Source: Asticcacaulis taihuensis (lineage in GTDB: Bacteria > Pseudomonadota > Alphaproteobacteria > Caulobacterales > Caulobacteraceae). Taken from it: a DNA stretch of 64,000 nt. The DNA lies in NCBI RefSeq assembly GCF_900100255.1, contig NZ_FMTS01000008.1, positions 62,001-126,000 of the forward strand, in the 5' to 3' direction. The notes beneath the pieces were generated by a model. The model searched no databases and was not told where the DNA came from. It saw only the letters and a list, made by a program, of their open reading frames with translations. Position numbers and translations under genes: made by a program. Positions 1 through 8,855 of the stretch are shown here, piece by piece. Positions within the stretch are counted from its first letter, which is position 1. Every line of letters starts with the position of its first letter.

Positions 1-74
1 CGCCCTACGCTCCGGTTTATCTTGACGCGTTCGCTATAATTCCCCGTCCTTTCCGGATAGCTAAACAGGCACGC

Positions 75-695
75 AGTCCATTTCTATTTATCGACGCAGA
101 AGGCGACGTGACGTTTCAGGATGAGCTACAGCCACAGCTGGGGCTTTCGCGCCGGAGAAGCGTCTGCCGTCTTCGCGCGCTCTGACATTGCAACTGTGCC
201 TATCCCGGAATACCGTGCTCCTGGCGTATCAGAAGCTGATAGTGAGGGCCTGTTTATCCGCCGCGAGCCCAACGGTCTTTACGTCAATCCAGTCCTTTTA
301 AAAGATCGTGTGACGGCCAATCAGGTGGTGGGTCTGACACGAACAAGTTTTTACCGTACGGACGAAAAGTGGCCCGGCGTTCGGTATGGTCAAACCGCTT
401 CAAAAACCGCATCACCTCGGAGAAACAGGGGCACGGCGCTTGCCGCATTGACGCCAATATCCCTATCCTTTTATCGACGGCCTTTTTGATGGAATCACTG
501 TTCCCGGTTCACGAATGGCAGAATTTGATGAAAAGCGCTCAGGCGGTAATCGAAATCAATGTCTGGTCAGTCGACGACGGCGATGCGGATGATGCTATCC
601 TGATACAGGAAATCCGCACCAAAGTATTGCCACGACGTGGTATCTCCGCACGAGCGGATGAAATAGGGGAAACCCATGTGTTGGATTGTGCTTAG
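75..695 (+). pseudogene. Decayed MocR-family (GntR-type HTH plus aminotransferase-like) regulator
   Basis: No single frame is open, but pieces in three forward frames line up with one MocR regulator. Frame 3 at about 75-135 reads FIDAEGDVTFQDEL, like the segment before the helix-turn-helix. Frame 2 at about 143-250 reads KRLPSSRALTLQLCLSRNTV then LLAYQKLI, a textbook GntR/MocR recognition region. Frame 1 at about 240-320 reads GLFIRREPNGLYVNPVLLK, the wing. Frame 3 at about 490-660 reads SLFPVHEW, then GDADDAILIQEIRTKVLPRR, the start of the aminotransferase-like domain. At least three frameshifts are needed, and the aminotransferase domain is lost after about 690. The intact family senses PLP or amino compounds; this copy cannot be functional. 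The upstream end may lie outside the window. Confidence 0.75.
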
Positions 696-1251
696 GAGTA
701 ACAAGAGTTACCAGCGGCGAACAAATCAATGTCATAGTCGCAAAAGCGCGCAACAGGAAGCGAACTCGTACATCGACATTTATCATTTGCACCAAAGACC
801 TTCTCACCCTGCATGTCCCGAGGCCTTCGCTAACATGGTACAAAAATACCACAACTCATGATTGCAATCTGATCCTTAAACTATTCGTGAAGTTTTCGCT
901 TAAACAAAAGGTTAGCGACAAACGGAGGCGTATTTGCGCCCCAAAGGAGACGCGGAACGATCTGCGTCACGGTTTGCAATTTTTCGCTCCGAGGCGGACA
1001 TAGCCCCTTTATTCCAAAGCTAACCAGGCGGCTATGCACACGGGTATGCCAGTCTGAGCTTTAGCGATGGTTGAAGAACAGTCATTTGACAAACGTCCCA
1101 CGCCTTCATAGTGTCTCCCTAGCGCGCCAGTGGAGCGCCGCCTGTCCGCGGCAAGGGAGAACGCTCCCATCCATCCCGAACCTGATATCTTACGAACCTG
1201 TCCCTCCAGCCTTTCGTAAGCGGACGTCTGGCTATGGAAGGAAGGTTTTCC
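696..1251. other. Stretch without a supportable gene
   Basis: About 550 bases between the regulator pseudogene and the ankyrin gene. Short open frames exist on both strands, but none shows a recognisable motif or a convincing ribosome binding site. Part may be further decayed aminotransferase-domain sequence, although I could not align it. The last bases contain the ribosome binding site of the ankyrin gene. Confidence 0.6.
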
Positions 1252-2910
1252 ATGTCCCGGGTCATTACCCCTAGAACCGCACTCGACACGCTCAAAAAAG
1301 ACGCCAAGCGCTGGCTGAAAGCGATCCGCGCCGATGACGCCGAGGCGCGTGAGCGCCTTATCACGGCTTGGCCACAGGCGCCGGATGCGCCAGCCTTGCG
1401 CGACATTCAGCATGCCGTGGCGCGTGAATACGGCCACACCAGTTGGATGGCGCTCAGGGCTGCGCTCGATGACCTTGCCCTCGACCGCACCGATCGTGCC
1501 GAACGCATCGAGTTGGTACTTGCGCACGCCTGGGAAGGTGACGTCGGCGTCGCCCACCGCATCCTCGCCCGCGACCCGTCAATAGCCACCGAAAACCTGT
1601 TCACCGCGGCGATATGCGGCGACGTCGACGCCGTCGATCGTTTCCTCGCCCGCGACTCGAAAGCCGCCACACGCACCGACGGCCGGCGGCAATGGACGGC
1701 ACTAGCCTACGTCACCTACGGCCGGCTTGACGGCGTCTATGCGGTCACAATCGCGCAAAAACTACTCGAAGCGGGGGCGGACCCTAACTTCCAGTTCGAT
1801 GACGGCTGGGGCACGCCGTTCAAGGTCTTGACCGGCGCCATCCGTCTCGGCGAAGGCGCCCGCCCCAGCCACCCTCAAGTGCACGCCCTTCTTGACCTGC
1901 TAATCGCTTCGGGCGCGGACGCCTACGATTCCCAGTCGCTCTACAATGTCTCGATCGTCGGCGTCGACACCCACTGGTACGACAACCTATGGAGCTATGC
2001 CGAAGCCGCCGACGTGACAGATGCCTGGCGGGTGCCCGGCGAAGGCGGGCTGGGCTTCCATATGGGGCTGAGCACGCTCGACTATCTGCTCGGCAATGCC
2101 GTGGCTCAGAATCACCTGGAGCGCGCACAATGGCTGCTGGCGCGCGGCGCCAATGCCAATGCGATCAACGGCTATAGCAAACGCCCGGTTGAGGTCATGG
2201 CGCGGTTGTCGGGCTTCGGTCAGATGTCGGCCCTGCTGCAACAGCACGGCGCAACGGTCACGCCACTAACGGGGCTCGAGGCCTTTCGCGCCGCTGTCCT
2301 GGCCCACGATGCCGACGCCGCCAAAACCCTCCTTGCCGCTGATCCCGGCCTGATCCGCCATCCCGGTCCGCTGCTGGCGGCGGCGGAATTCGGCAATGCA
2401 GAAGCGGTCGGCCTGCTGCTCGACCTCGGCGCCTCGCCCCACGGCCTCGATCATGACGGCATCGCGCCGCTGCACCGTGCCGTGCAATCAGGCTCCCAGG
2501 CCGCCGTCGAAAAGCTGTTGGCGGCCGGCGCCGATATCGATCTGCGCGAACGCAAATGGCAGGGTACACCGCTGACATGGTCGCGCGTCCTTGGCCACCC
2601 ACACTTGACGGCTTGGCTGGCCCCGCTCAGCCGCGACGTGCGCGGCCTGGCCTGGCTCGGTCTCACGGACCGCCTGGCCGCTGTTCTCGATGAAGACCCT
2701 ACGCGCATCGCGTACACCCTTCCCGGCGAAGATGCCCCAACCCTGCTCTTCTGTCTTCCGGACGACGAGGACCAGGCGACCTCCGTCGCCCGCCTGCTGC
2801 TGATGCGCGGCGCCGATAGGACCACACGTAATCTTCATGGCAAGACGGCCGCCCAGGCCGCCCGTCTGCGTGGCCTAGACGACGCGGCGGATGTAATAGA
2901 AGCGGGATAA
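1252..2910 (+). CDS. Ankyrin-repeat protein
   Basis: A 552-residue protein rich in helical repeats of ankyrin type. Clear repeat cores include KLLEAGADPN (about residue 175), WLLARGANANAINGYSKRPV (about 300), LLLDLGASPHGLDHDGIAPL (about 390), KLLAAGADIDLRER (about 425) and LLLMRGADRTTRNLHGKTAA near the C-terminus. There is no signal peptide, so it is probably cytoplasmic. Ankyrin repeats bind other proteins; no enzymatic domain is visible. I place the start at 1252 because GGAAGG sits 8 bases upstream; an ATG at 1234 is in frame but overlaps that site. It follows a decayed regulator and stands alone. The partner and role are unknown. Confidence 0.85.
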   Translation: MSRVITPRTALDTLKKDAKRWLKAIRADDAEARERLITAWPQAPDAPALRDIQHAVAREYGHTSWMALRAALDDLALDRTDRAERIELVLAHAWEGDVGVAHRILARDPSIATENLFTAAICGDVDAVDRFLARDSKAATRTDGRRQWTALAYVTYGRLDGVYAVTIAQKLLEAGADPNFQFDDGWGTPFKVLTGAIRLGEGARPSHPQVHALLDLLIASGADAYDSQSLYNVSIVGVDTHWYDNLWSYAEAADVTDAWRVPGEGGLGFHMGLSTLDYLLGNAVAQNHLERAQWLLARGANANAINGYSKRPVEVMARLSGFGQMSALLQQHGATVTPLTGLEAFRAAVLAHDADAAKTLLAADPGLIRHPGPLLAAAEFGNAEAVGLLLDLGASPHGLDHDGIAPLHRAVQSGSQAAVEKLLAAGADIDLRERKWQGTPLTWSRVLGHPHLTAWLAPLSRDVRGLAWLGLTDRLAAVLDEDPTRIAYTLPGEDAPTLLFCLPDDEDQATSVARLLLMRGADRTTRNLHGKTAAQAARLRGLDDAADVIEAG

Positions 2911-3145
2911 ACGCGATAGATGATGCCGCTCTTGGGCAAAACCGTCCTACCCGATCGTCGGAAAAAGGTCCGGAACCCAGCATATCCATTAAGCGCCTTC
3001 GCGCCCCCATCCGGTCATTTAGGGGTTTATTACATCGTAAGGCCCGAAAGCGCACATCGCCGAGTTGAGCGCCTAACCAGCTTGCCTCAGGTCGAACTGG
3101 CTCGACTGATAGCGAACAATTGATCCTTCATGGTTTTAATCCCTT

Positions 3146-3385
3146 TCACTTAAAATATAGTCGTATATGTTTTACACCGATGACCAGACTGGTCAGAATG
3201 AAACTGAAACCTGCGAGGAGCAGGATCAAGATCAGCGTGTTGTGGATGAGCGGATGGTCGGCCAGGAACGGCCAATTCCAGGTATGCAGGGCGTAATAGA
3301 TCCAGGCATAGGCTTTTGCGGCTGCGATCCATAACCACAAGGATGCGCCCGGTCGCACCACCAATCCGGCCCTTGAGGCTTTCAA
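3146..3385 (-). CDS. Possible small membrane protein
   Basis: A 79-residue frame with two hydrophobic stretches, around residues 15-35 and 48-70 (the second reads TLILILLLAGFSFILTSLVI), and a basic C-terminus KHIRLYFK. The first available start is TTG and has no good ribosome binding site, so this may be the tail of a larger decayed gene. I do not recognise the family. The flanks, 2911-3145 and 3386-3620, hold only short unsupported frames. Confidence 0.35.
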   Translation of the reverse strand: MKASRAGLVVRPGASLWLWIAAAKAYAWIYYALHTWNWPFLADHPLIHNTLILILLLAGFSFILTSLVIGVKHIRLYFK

Positions 3386-3620
3386 ATTCAGCCGCAGGTG
3401 ACATATTTAGAAGTGTCCATTCAGGCTGATCTCAAACGCTCGGGGCGAGCCGAGCATGACTTCAGTGGGATAATATACGTTTCTCCACTGGGCATAAGCT
3501 TGCCAACGGAGACCGGTCTTCCCCCCAACGCGGACATTCAGCTTACAAGCTCGGCTAGCAAAGCGGACGATCATCTGGCGTGGTCAATATCTCTATCTGA
3601 TAAGTTTAGATTAATTACCA

Positions 3621-3649
3621 TTGACTTGGTGTAGATTTGATTTTACACC
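3621..3649 (+). promoter_or_regulatory. Candidate operator/promoter of the Rrf2 regulator
   Basis: A perfect inverted repeat, GGTGTA at 3628-3633 and TACACC at 3644-3649 with a 10-base spacer, lies 41 bases before the Rrf2 start in an AT-rich patch. TTGACT at 3621-3626 could be a -35 box, with the second arm of the repeat overlapping the -10 position. Rrf2 regulators commonly repress their own promoter, so this is a plausible autoregulatory site. No second copy was found before the porin gene. Confidence 0.4.
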
Positions 3650-3689
3650 TTATGGTCACAACCGAAGCTCGCTTCCGGAGAGGCAACAT

Positions 3690-4109
3690 ATGCTATCCAT
3701 GAAAGCCAAATACGCCCTGAAAGCGCTTATTCACATGGCACAAATGGACAAACCCATGCTGCCCAGCAAACAGATTGCCGAGGCAGAAGACATACCGCAG
3801 AAGTTCCTCGACAATATTCTTCAGGAGTTGCGCCAGAACGGCATTGTCGATTCGAAGCGCGGTATCTTCGGGGGCTATTTCCTGGCCAAAAGCGCCAGCG
3901 ACATCTTTCTGGGGGATATTATCCGCATTATCGACGGCCCGCTGGCGCCGATCCGTTGCGCCAGCCTGACGGCCTACCAGAAATGCGAGGATTGCCGCGA
4001 TGAAGCCGCCTGCCGGCTGCGTCACCTGATGCTGGATGTCCGCAACGCCATGTCCGGCGTCCTCGACAACCGATGTTTGCAGGACCTGGTTACCGATCCG
4101 GCTTTGTAA
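3690..4109 (+). CDS. Rrf2-family transcriptional regulator
   Basis: A 139-residue winged-helix protein of the Rrf2 family (relatives IscR, CymR, NsrR). The N-terminus MLSMKAKYALKALIHMAQ and the ILQELRQNGIVDSKRGIFGG wing region are typical. Four cysteines cluster near residues 90-110 in the pattern C-x10-C-x2-C-x5-C, so a metal or Fe-S cofactor is possible. The start at 3690 has GGAGAGG 6 bases upstream. It heads a run ending in the sulfate importer, with a YezD-like gene 51 bases downstream. That context points to a sulfur-responsive repressor of sulfate uptake, by analogy with CymR. This role is inferred, not shown. Confidence 0.85.
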   Translation: MLSMKAKYALKALIHMAQMDKPMLPSKQIAEAEDIPQKFLDNILQELRQNGIVDSKRGIFGGYFLAKSASDIFLGDIIRIIDGPLAPIRCASLTAYQKCEDCRDEAACRLRHLMLDVRNAMSGVLDNRCLQDLVTDPAL

Positions 4110-4160
4110 GACGTCCCAAAACCTTCTTTACTTAAATCAGTTATCAAGACGAGGACCACC

Positions 4161-4370
4161 ATGAGTGTACCGTCCAGCGCTCCCATGCGCTCAGATTTAA
4201 ACGCGTCCGGCCTGACAGAGGTCGAACGCCAGATCCTCACCAGTCTCCAGCAAATCCGCTTCGGTTCGCTGGAAATCGTCATTCACGACTCCCGGGTCGT
4301 GCAGATCGAACGCAGTGAAAAGCTGCGTTTCGACGCCAAGGGAAAAGCCCTCAATGAGAGCCTGTCCTGA
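4161..4370 (+). CDS. YezD-like small protein (DUF2292)
   Basis: A 69-residue protein whose C-terminal half, ILTSLQQIRFGSLEIVIHDS followed by RVVQIERSEKLRF, matches the YezD/DUF2292 family. Its first 20 residues are variable. Members are small soluble proteins of unknown activity found again and again beside sulfur-assimilation genes; the one in Bacillus lies in a CymR-type sulfur regulon. Here it sits between the Rrf2 regulator and the porin on the same strand, which supports a link to sulfur uptake. The biochemical role is unknown. Confidence 0.8.
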   Translation: MSVPSSAPMRSDLNASGLTEVERQILTSLQQIRFGSLEIVIHDSRVVQIERSEKLRFDAKGKALNESLS

Positions 4371-4460
4371 TATCCAAGTTATAAGCGTAACCTACTCATA
4401 AAAATCATATTTCGCTGACCGGACCACCGGAAGTGATGCACCCCACACGGAATCATCCTC

Positions 4461-5849
4461 ATGCGAATCTCTCACACTGCCTTAAGCCTCGGCGCGCTTG
4501 CCGCCGCCATCGTCTTCACCCCTGCCATTGCTTCCGCCCAGGAAGCTCCCGCCGCAACCGACACGCCTCCCCTGACCCAGGACGAGCGCATTGCCCGCCT
4601 CGAACAGGAACTTGACACCCTGAAGCGCCAGCGGGAACTGGACCAGGAGATCGCCACCTCCACGGCGACCAAGACACCGGTCGCCACGCTCGACAAGAAG
4701 GGCCTGACCTTCACCTCGGCCGATGGCAAATATGCCTTCGCCCTCAACGCCCAGGTCAATGTCGACATCCACAGTTTCAGCAATGATGGCGGCGCCCTGC
4801 GTGACGAAGTCGTCGATCGCCTGATCCGCCCAACCTTTACCGGCAAGGCCGGCAACGCCTCTTTCCGCTTCACGCCGGAACTGGGCGGTTCCTCCTCTGC
4901 TGCGGCATCCATCGTTGACGCCTATGTAGAATACAAGTTTTCCGACGCCGTGCAGTTTCGCGGCGGCAAGTTCAAGTCGCCGCTCGGCCTTGAGCGCCTG
5001 CAATCGGATGCGGACGTCATCTGGACCGAACGCGGCCACTCAACCAACCTCGTCCCCAACCGCGATGTCGGCTACCAGGTCTTCGGCACCCTGTTCGACA
5101 ACGCCGTCGAATACCAGGTTGGCCTGTTCAATGGTGCTGCCGACGGCGTCAACCTGAACAACGACCTCGATAACCAGAAGGATGTCGTCTATCGCGTCTT
5201 CGCCCAACCTTTCCTCAATTCCAGCGTCGTCTTCCTGCAAGGCTTCGGCATCGGCTATGCCGGCTCGGATGGCAAGCACCTCGGCAATGCCACCGACACC
5301 CAGCTTGGCAGCTACAAGACCCCCGGCCAGCAGACCTTCTTCAAGTACGGCACCGGCGTCTATTCCAACGGCAAGGAAACGCGCTCCAACCCGCAAGCCT
5401 GGTTCTATGTCAACAACTTTGGCGTCCTTGCCGATTATGTAACCGTGAAGCAGGACGTCGCCTCGGCGTCCGCTACAGCCGAACTGGAAAACAAGGCGCT
5501 CGACGTTTCGGCCTCGTGGGTCATCACCGGCGAGAACGTCAACTATAAGGGCGGGGTCAAGCCGGCCAAGGACTTCAGCCTGAAGAACGGCACCTGGGGC
5601 GCTTTCGAACTGACCGCCCGCTACGGTTACACCGAAATCGACCCCGACACCTTCACCGGCGGCTTCGCCTCGGCTTCCTCAGCGGCCCAGAAAGCGACTT
5701 CCACCGGCTTTGGCATCGGCTGGTACTGGAGCGAAAACCTGAAGCTTCTGGCCGACTATGACTCGACCGAGTTCGACGGCGGGGCCGCTGCCGGCGCCGA
5801 CCGCCGCAAGGAAGCATTCACCTCCGGCCGCATCCAGTTCCGTTACTAG
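4461..5849 (+). CDS. OprO/OprP-type outer-membrane porin, putative sulfate porin
   Basis: A 462-residue precursor with a signal peptide ending near AIASAQE (residues 1-27). A short charged coiled coil follows (about 40-65, [20 protein letters not shown]), then a beta-barrel of the phosphate-selective porin OprO/OprP family with the motif [20 protein letters not shown] and a terminal FRY, as expected for outer-membrane barrels. The coiled coil is typical of trimeric members that contact the periplasm. Its place directly before the sulfate-binding protein suggests that the pore carries sulfate or another oxyanion rather than phosphate. That substrate is inferred from context. Confidence 0.8.
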   Translation: MRISHTALSLGALAAAIVFTPAIASAQEAPAATDTPPLTQDERIARLEQELDTLKRQRELDQEIATSTATKTPVATLDKKGLTFTSADGKYAFALNAQVNVDIHSFSNDGGALRDEVVDRLIRPTFTGKAGNASFRFTPELGGSSSAAASIVDAYVEYKFSDAVQFRGGKFKSPLGLERLQSDADVIWTERGHSTNLVPNRDVGYQVFGTLFDNAVEYQVGLFNGAADGVNLNNDLDNQKDVVYRVFAQPFLNSSVVFLQGFGIGYAGSDGKHLGNATDTQLGSYKTPGQQTFFKYGTGVYSNGKETRSNPQAWFYVNNFGVLADYVTVKQDVASASATAELENKALDVSASWVITGENVNYKGGVKPAKDFSLKNGTWGAFELTARYGYTEIDPDTFTGGFASASSAAQKATSTGFGIGWYWSENLKLLADYDSTEFDGGAAAGADRRKEAFTSGRIQFRY

Positions 5850-5938
5850 GCCCAAAGCCCACTTATCGCTTTCTTACATCAATTGAGGCAAGCTGGCCAG
5901 ATGGGTATTCGGTCAGCTTCCATAGAAGGAACTTCGAC

Positions 5939-6973
5939 ATGTCTTTCAGAACCCCAGAACGCAGAACCTTCCTGACCGGCCTGCTCGGCGGCGCCAGTCT
6001 CCTGGCCTCCGGCGCGCTCACCCTGGCTGGCCCTGCCCTCGCCAAGACGCGTGAACTGCTCAACGTCTCCTACGACCCGACCCGCGAGCTTTACACCGCC
6101 TATAATATTGCTTTCGCCAAGCACTGGAAGGCCACCACCGGCGAGGACATCACCATCCGTCAGAGCCACGGCGGTTCCGGCTCTCAGGCGCGCTCGGTGA
6201 TCGACGGCAGTCCGGCCGATGTCGTCACGCTCGCTCTTGCTGCCGATATCGACTCGATCTCGCAGAAGGCCGGGCTTCTTCCCGCCAACTGGCAGGGCCG
6301 TTTTCCCAAAAACTCGACACCCTATGCTTCGACCATTGTCTTCCTGGTCCGCAAGGGCAATCCGAAGAAGATCAAGGACTGGGATGATCTGATCCGCCTC
6401 GATGTCTCGGTCATCACGCCGAACCCGAAGACCTCGGGCGGTGCACGCTGGAACTATCTGGCTGCCTATGCCTACGCCAAAAGGCGCTGGGGCACAGACG
6501 CCCTGGCCAGGGAATTTCTGACCAACCTGTTCAACCGTGTGCCGGTGCTCGATACCGGCGCGCGCGGCTCGACTGTCACCTTCGTTGAGCGCGGCGTCGG
6601 TGATGTGCTGATCGCCTGGGAAAACGAGGCATATCTGGCCGTCAACCAACTCGGCAAAGGCAGGTTCGATATCGTCTATCCATCGATCTCGATCCTGGCC
6701 GAGCCCCCGGTCGCCGTGGTTGACAAGAACGCCGCCAAGAAGGGCAACCTGGCGGCCGCCAAAGAGTATCTCAACTACCTCTACAGCGATGAAGCCCAGG
6801 ACATCATTGCCCGGAACTATTATCGCCCGTCCAACCCGGCGATCCTGGCGAAATATGCCAGCACCTTCCCGAATATCCCGCTGGTCACCATCAAGGATTT
6901 CGGTGGCTGGAAGAAGGTGCAGAAAGAACAGTTCGATTACGGCGGCGTCTTCGACCAGATCACCCGGAAATGA
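5939..6973 (+). CDS. sbp: Periplasmic sulfate-binding protein
   Basis: A 344-residue precursor with a twin-Arg-like N-terminus ([15 protein letters not shown]) and a hydrophobic segment to about residue 36. The mature part follows the Sbp/CysP pattern: [70 protein letters not shown], and [12 protein letters not shown]. It delivers sulfate (or thiosulfate) to the CysTWA transporter. AAGGA stands about 7 bases before the start. The coding end overlaps one arm of a stem-loop described separately. The length is normal for the family. Confidence 0.93.
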   Translation: MSFRTPERRTFLTGLLGGASLLASGALTLAGPALAKTRELLNVSYDPTRELYTAYNIAFAKHWKATTGEDITIRQSHGGSGSQARSVIDGSPADVVTLALAADIDSISQKAGLLPANWQGRFPKNSTPYASTIVFLVRKGNPKKIKDWDDLIRLDVSVITPNPKTSGGARWNYLAAYAYAKRRWGTDALAREFLTNLFNRVPVLDTGARGSTVTFVERGVGDVLIAWENEAYLAVNQLGKGRFDIVYPSISILAEPPVAVVDKNAAKKGNLAAAKEYLNYLYSDEAQDIIARNYYRPSNPAILAKYASTFPNIPLVTIKDFGGWKKVQKEQFDYGGVFDQITRK

Positions 6974-7049
6974 CCACAGCCATCACCAGGATATGATTTC
7001 CGGGTGATGGCCAAAAGCGAGACGCTGCCGCGCCTACGGCCGCGTCTCG
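6960..7049 (+). other. Stem-loops between sbp and cysT, with two mutually exclusive pairings
   Basis: TCACCCGGAAAT at 6960-6971, spanning the end of sbp and its stop codon, is fully complementary to ATTTCCGGGTGA at 6996-7007. A second 9-bp helix, GCCATCACC at 6979-6987 with GGTGATGGC at 7003-7011, uses some of the same bases, so only one can form at a time. A third hairpin follows: CGAGACGC at 7018-7025 with GCGTCTCG at 7042-7049, with an inner GCCG/CGGC helix. None is followed by a T-tract. Likely roles are 3' protection of the abundant sbp message or partial termination before the transporter genes. Confidence 0.65.
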
Positions 7050-7118
7050 TTCCCTTGCCGCCAATTCCTGATCAACACTTGATTGCCAGGCTTTCCCCTT
7101 AACCTGACAGGTACTTTC

Positions 7119-8012
7119 ATGACGGGACAACCCGACACCGCGACCGAGCCGGCCATACCCGACCATTTTCAGGCGCCGCATCCGGCCACCGGCACCACCC
7201 ATGTGCTGCCGGGCTTCAAGATCACTCTCGGCATCACGCTCTTTTTTCTAAGCGCCATCGTCATCATCCCGCTGGCGGCGCTGGTGGCAAGGCCTTGGGA
7301 ACATGGCCTGCAAGGCTTCCTGTTCGTCCTGACTGACGAGCGCGTGCTCCATGCCCTGGGCTTGAGTTTCTTCACTGCGCTTGCCGCCGCCGCCGTCAAT
7401 GTCTTTGCCGGACTGATCGTTGCCTGGTCGCTGACCCGTTATAACTTCCCCGGCCGCAAGCTGCTCGACGCCCTGATCGACCTGCCGTTCGCCCTGCCAA
7501 CCGCCGTGGCCGGTATCGCCCTGTCGAGCCTCTATGCCTCAACCGGCTGGGTCGGTTCGCTCACCGAACCGTTCGGTCTCAAGATCGCCTATACGCCGAT
7601 CGGCATTTTCCTGGCCCTGACCTTTATCGGTCTGCCCTTCGTGGTGCGCAGCGTTCAGCCGGTCCTGGCTGAATTCGAAGCCGAGATTGAGGAAGCCGCC
7701 GAAACCCTGGGCGCCAATGCCGTTCAAACGACCCTGCGCGTGATCCTGCCCGCCCTGATGCCTTCGCTGGTCACGGGCTTCTCGCTCGCCCTGGCGCGCG
7801 GCGTCGGTGAATATGGCTCGGTCATCTTTATAGCCGGCAACATGCCTTATATTTCCGAAATCGCGCCGCTGCTGATTGTCATCAAGCTGCAGGAATATGA
7901 CTATGCCGGCGCGGCCGCCGTCGGCGTCATCATGCTGGCCATTTCGCTGGTCATCCTGCTGTTCCTCAATATCGTCCAGCGCTTCTTTGCTAACATCGGG
8001 AGCGCCAAATGA
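7119..8012 (+). CDS. cysT: Sulfate ABC transporter permease CysT
   Basis: A 297-residue integral membrane protein with about six hydrophobic segments, the first being ITLGIFTLFFLSAIVIIPLA-like (about residues 38-55). It has the EAA loop EEAAETLGANAVQTTLRVIL near residue 190, which docks on the ATPase, and the family-specific EYGSVIFIAGNMPYISEI. ATG at 7119 is preferred; a TTG at 7083 would add 12 unlikely residues. The gene ends in a 4-base ATGA overlap with cysW. With CysW it forms the membrane channel for sulfate entry. Confidence 0.93.
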   Translation: MTGQPDTATEPAIPDHFQAPHPATGTTHVLPGFKITLGITLFFLSAIVIIPLAALVARPWEHGLQGFLFVLTDERVLHALGLSFFTALAAAAVNVFAGLIVAWSLTRYNFPGRKLLDALIDLPFALPTAVAGIALSSLYASTGWVGSLTEPFGLKIAYTPIGIFLALTFIGLPFVVRSVQPVLAEFEAEIEEAAETLGANAVQTTLRVILPALMPSLVTGFSLALARGVGEYGSVIFIAGNMPYISEIAPLLIVIKLQEYDYAGAAAVGVIMLAISLVILLFLNIVQRFFANIGSAK

Positions 8013-8854
8013 CCGCCAAAGCCGCCCGTTCGCCAAAAACCCTCGGCGCTTTCGCCCTGCTGGCCTTTACCCTGCTGTGGCTGGGCTTCATAATCCTTCT
8101 GCCGCTGATCAATGTGCTGGTCACTGCCTTCTCGCAGGGTCTGCCGCCCTATCTGGCCGCCCTGCAAACCGAGGACGCCAGGGCCGCCATTCTCCTGACC
8201 CTGCTGGTCGCCGCCATATCTGTGCCGCTCAACGCCATCTTCGGCATCTGCGCTGCCTGGTGTATCACGCGCTTCGAGTTCAAAGGGAAGAGTCTTCTTT
8301 TGAGCATCCTCGACCTGCCGTTCTCCATCTCCCCGGTCATTTCCGGCCTGGTGTGGATTCTGCTGTTCGGCGCCCAGGGCTGGTTCGGTTTCCTGCTGCG
8401 CGATCACGATATCAAGATCGTCTTCGCCCTGCCGGGGCTGGTGCTGGCCACCGTCCTCGTCACCCTGCCCTTCATCGCCCGCGAACTGATCCCGCTGATG
8501 GAAGACCAGGGCACCGATGAAGAGGTCGCCGCCCGCACACTCGGTGCCCGCGGCTGGGATATCTTCTTCCGCGTCACCCTGCCCAATATCAAATGGGCCC
8601 TGCTCTACGGCGTGCTGCTGTGTACGGCGCGGGCCATGGGCGAATTCGGCGCCGTCTCGGTCGTTTCCGGCCACATCCGCGGCCTGACCGACACCCTGCC
8701 GCTCTATATCGAGATCACCTACAACCAGTACGACACGATCGGCGCCTTCGCCGCTGCCTCTATCCTGGCCGGCCTCGCCATCGTCACCCTCGTCCTCAAA
8801 ACCCTTCTGGAATGGCGCTTTGCGGGTGAACTCGCTGCCTCACGGAGACACTGA
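8009..8854 (+). CDS. cysW: Sulfate ABC transporter permease CysW
   Basis: A 281-residue permease paired with CysT. Hydrophobic segments are spread along the protein. The EAA loop reads EVAARTLGARGWDIFFRVTL near residue 175, followed by ARAMGEFGAVSVVSGHIRG, diagnostic for CysW. The start overlaps the cysT stop (ATGA), and the stop lies one base before the cysA start, so the three genes are translationally coupled. It forms the heterodimeric sulfate channel with CysT in the inner membrane. Confidence 0.93.
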   Translation: MTAKAARSPKTLGAFALLAFTLLWLGFIILLPLINVLVTAFSQGLPPYLAALQTEDARAAILLTLLVAAISVPLNAIFGICAAWCITRFEFKGKSLLLSILDLPFSISPVISGLVWILLFGAQGWFGFLLRDHDIKIVFALPGLVLATVLVTLPFIARELIPLMEDQGTDEEVAARTLGARGWDIFFRVTLPNIKWALLYGVLLCTARAMGEFGAVSVVSGHIRGLTDTLPLYIEITYNQYDTIGAFAAASILAGLAIVTLVLKTLLEWRFAGELAASRRH

Positions 8855-8855
8855 A

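Noticed and set aside
2920-3123. A 67-codon plus-strand frame after the ankyrin gene
   Set aside because: No ribosome binding site and no recognisable sequence.
3398-3634. A 78-codon plus-strand frame before the Rrf2 gene
   Set aside because: GTG start without ribosome binding site, no motif, and it runs into the AT-rich promoter region.
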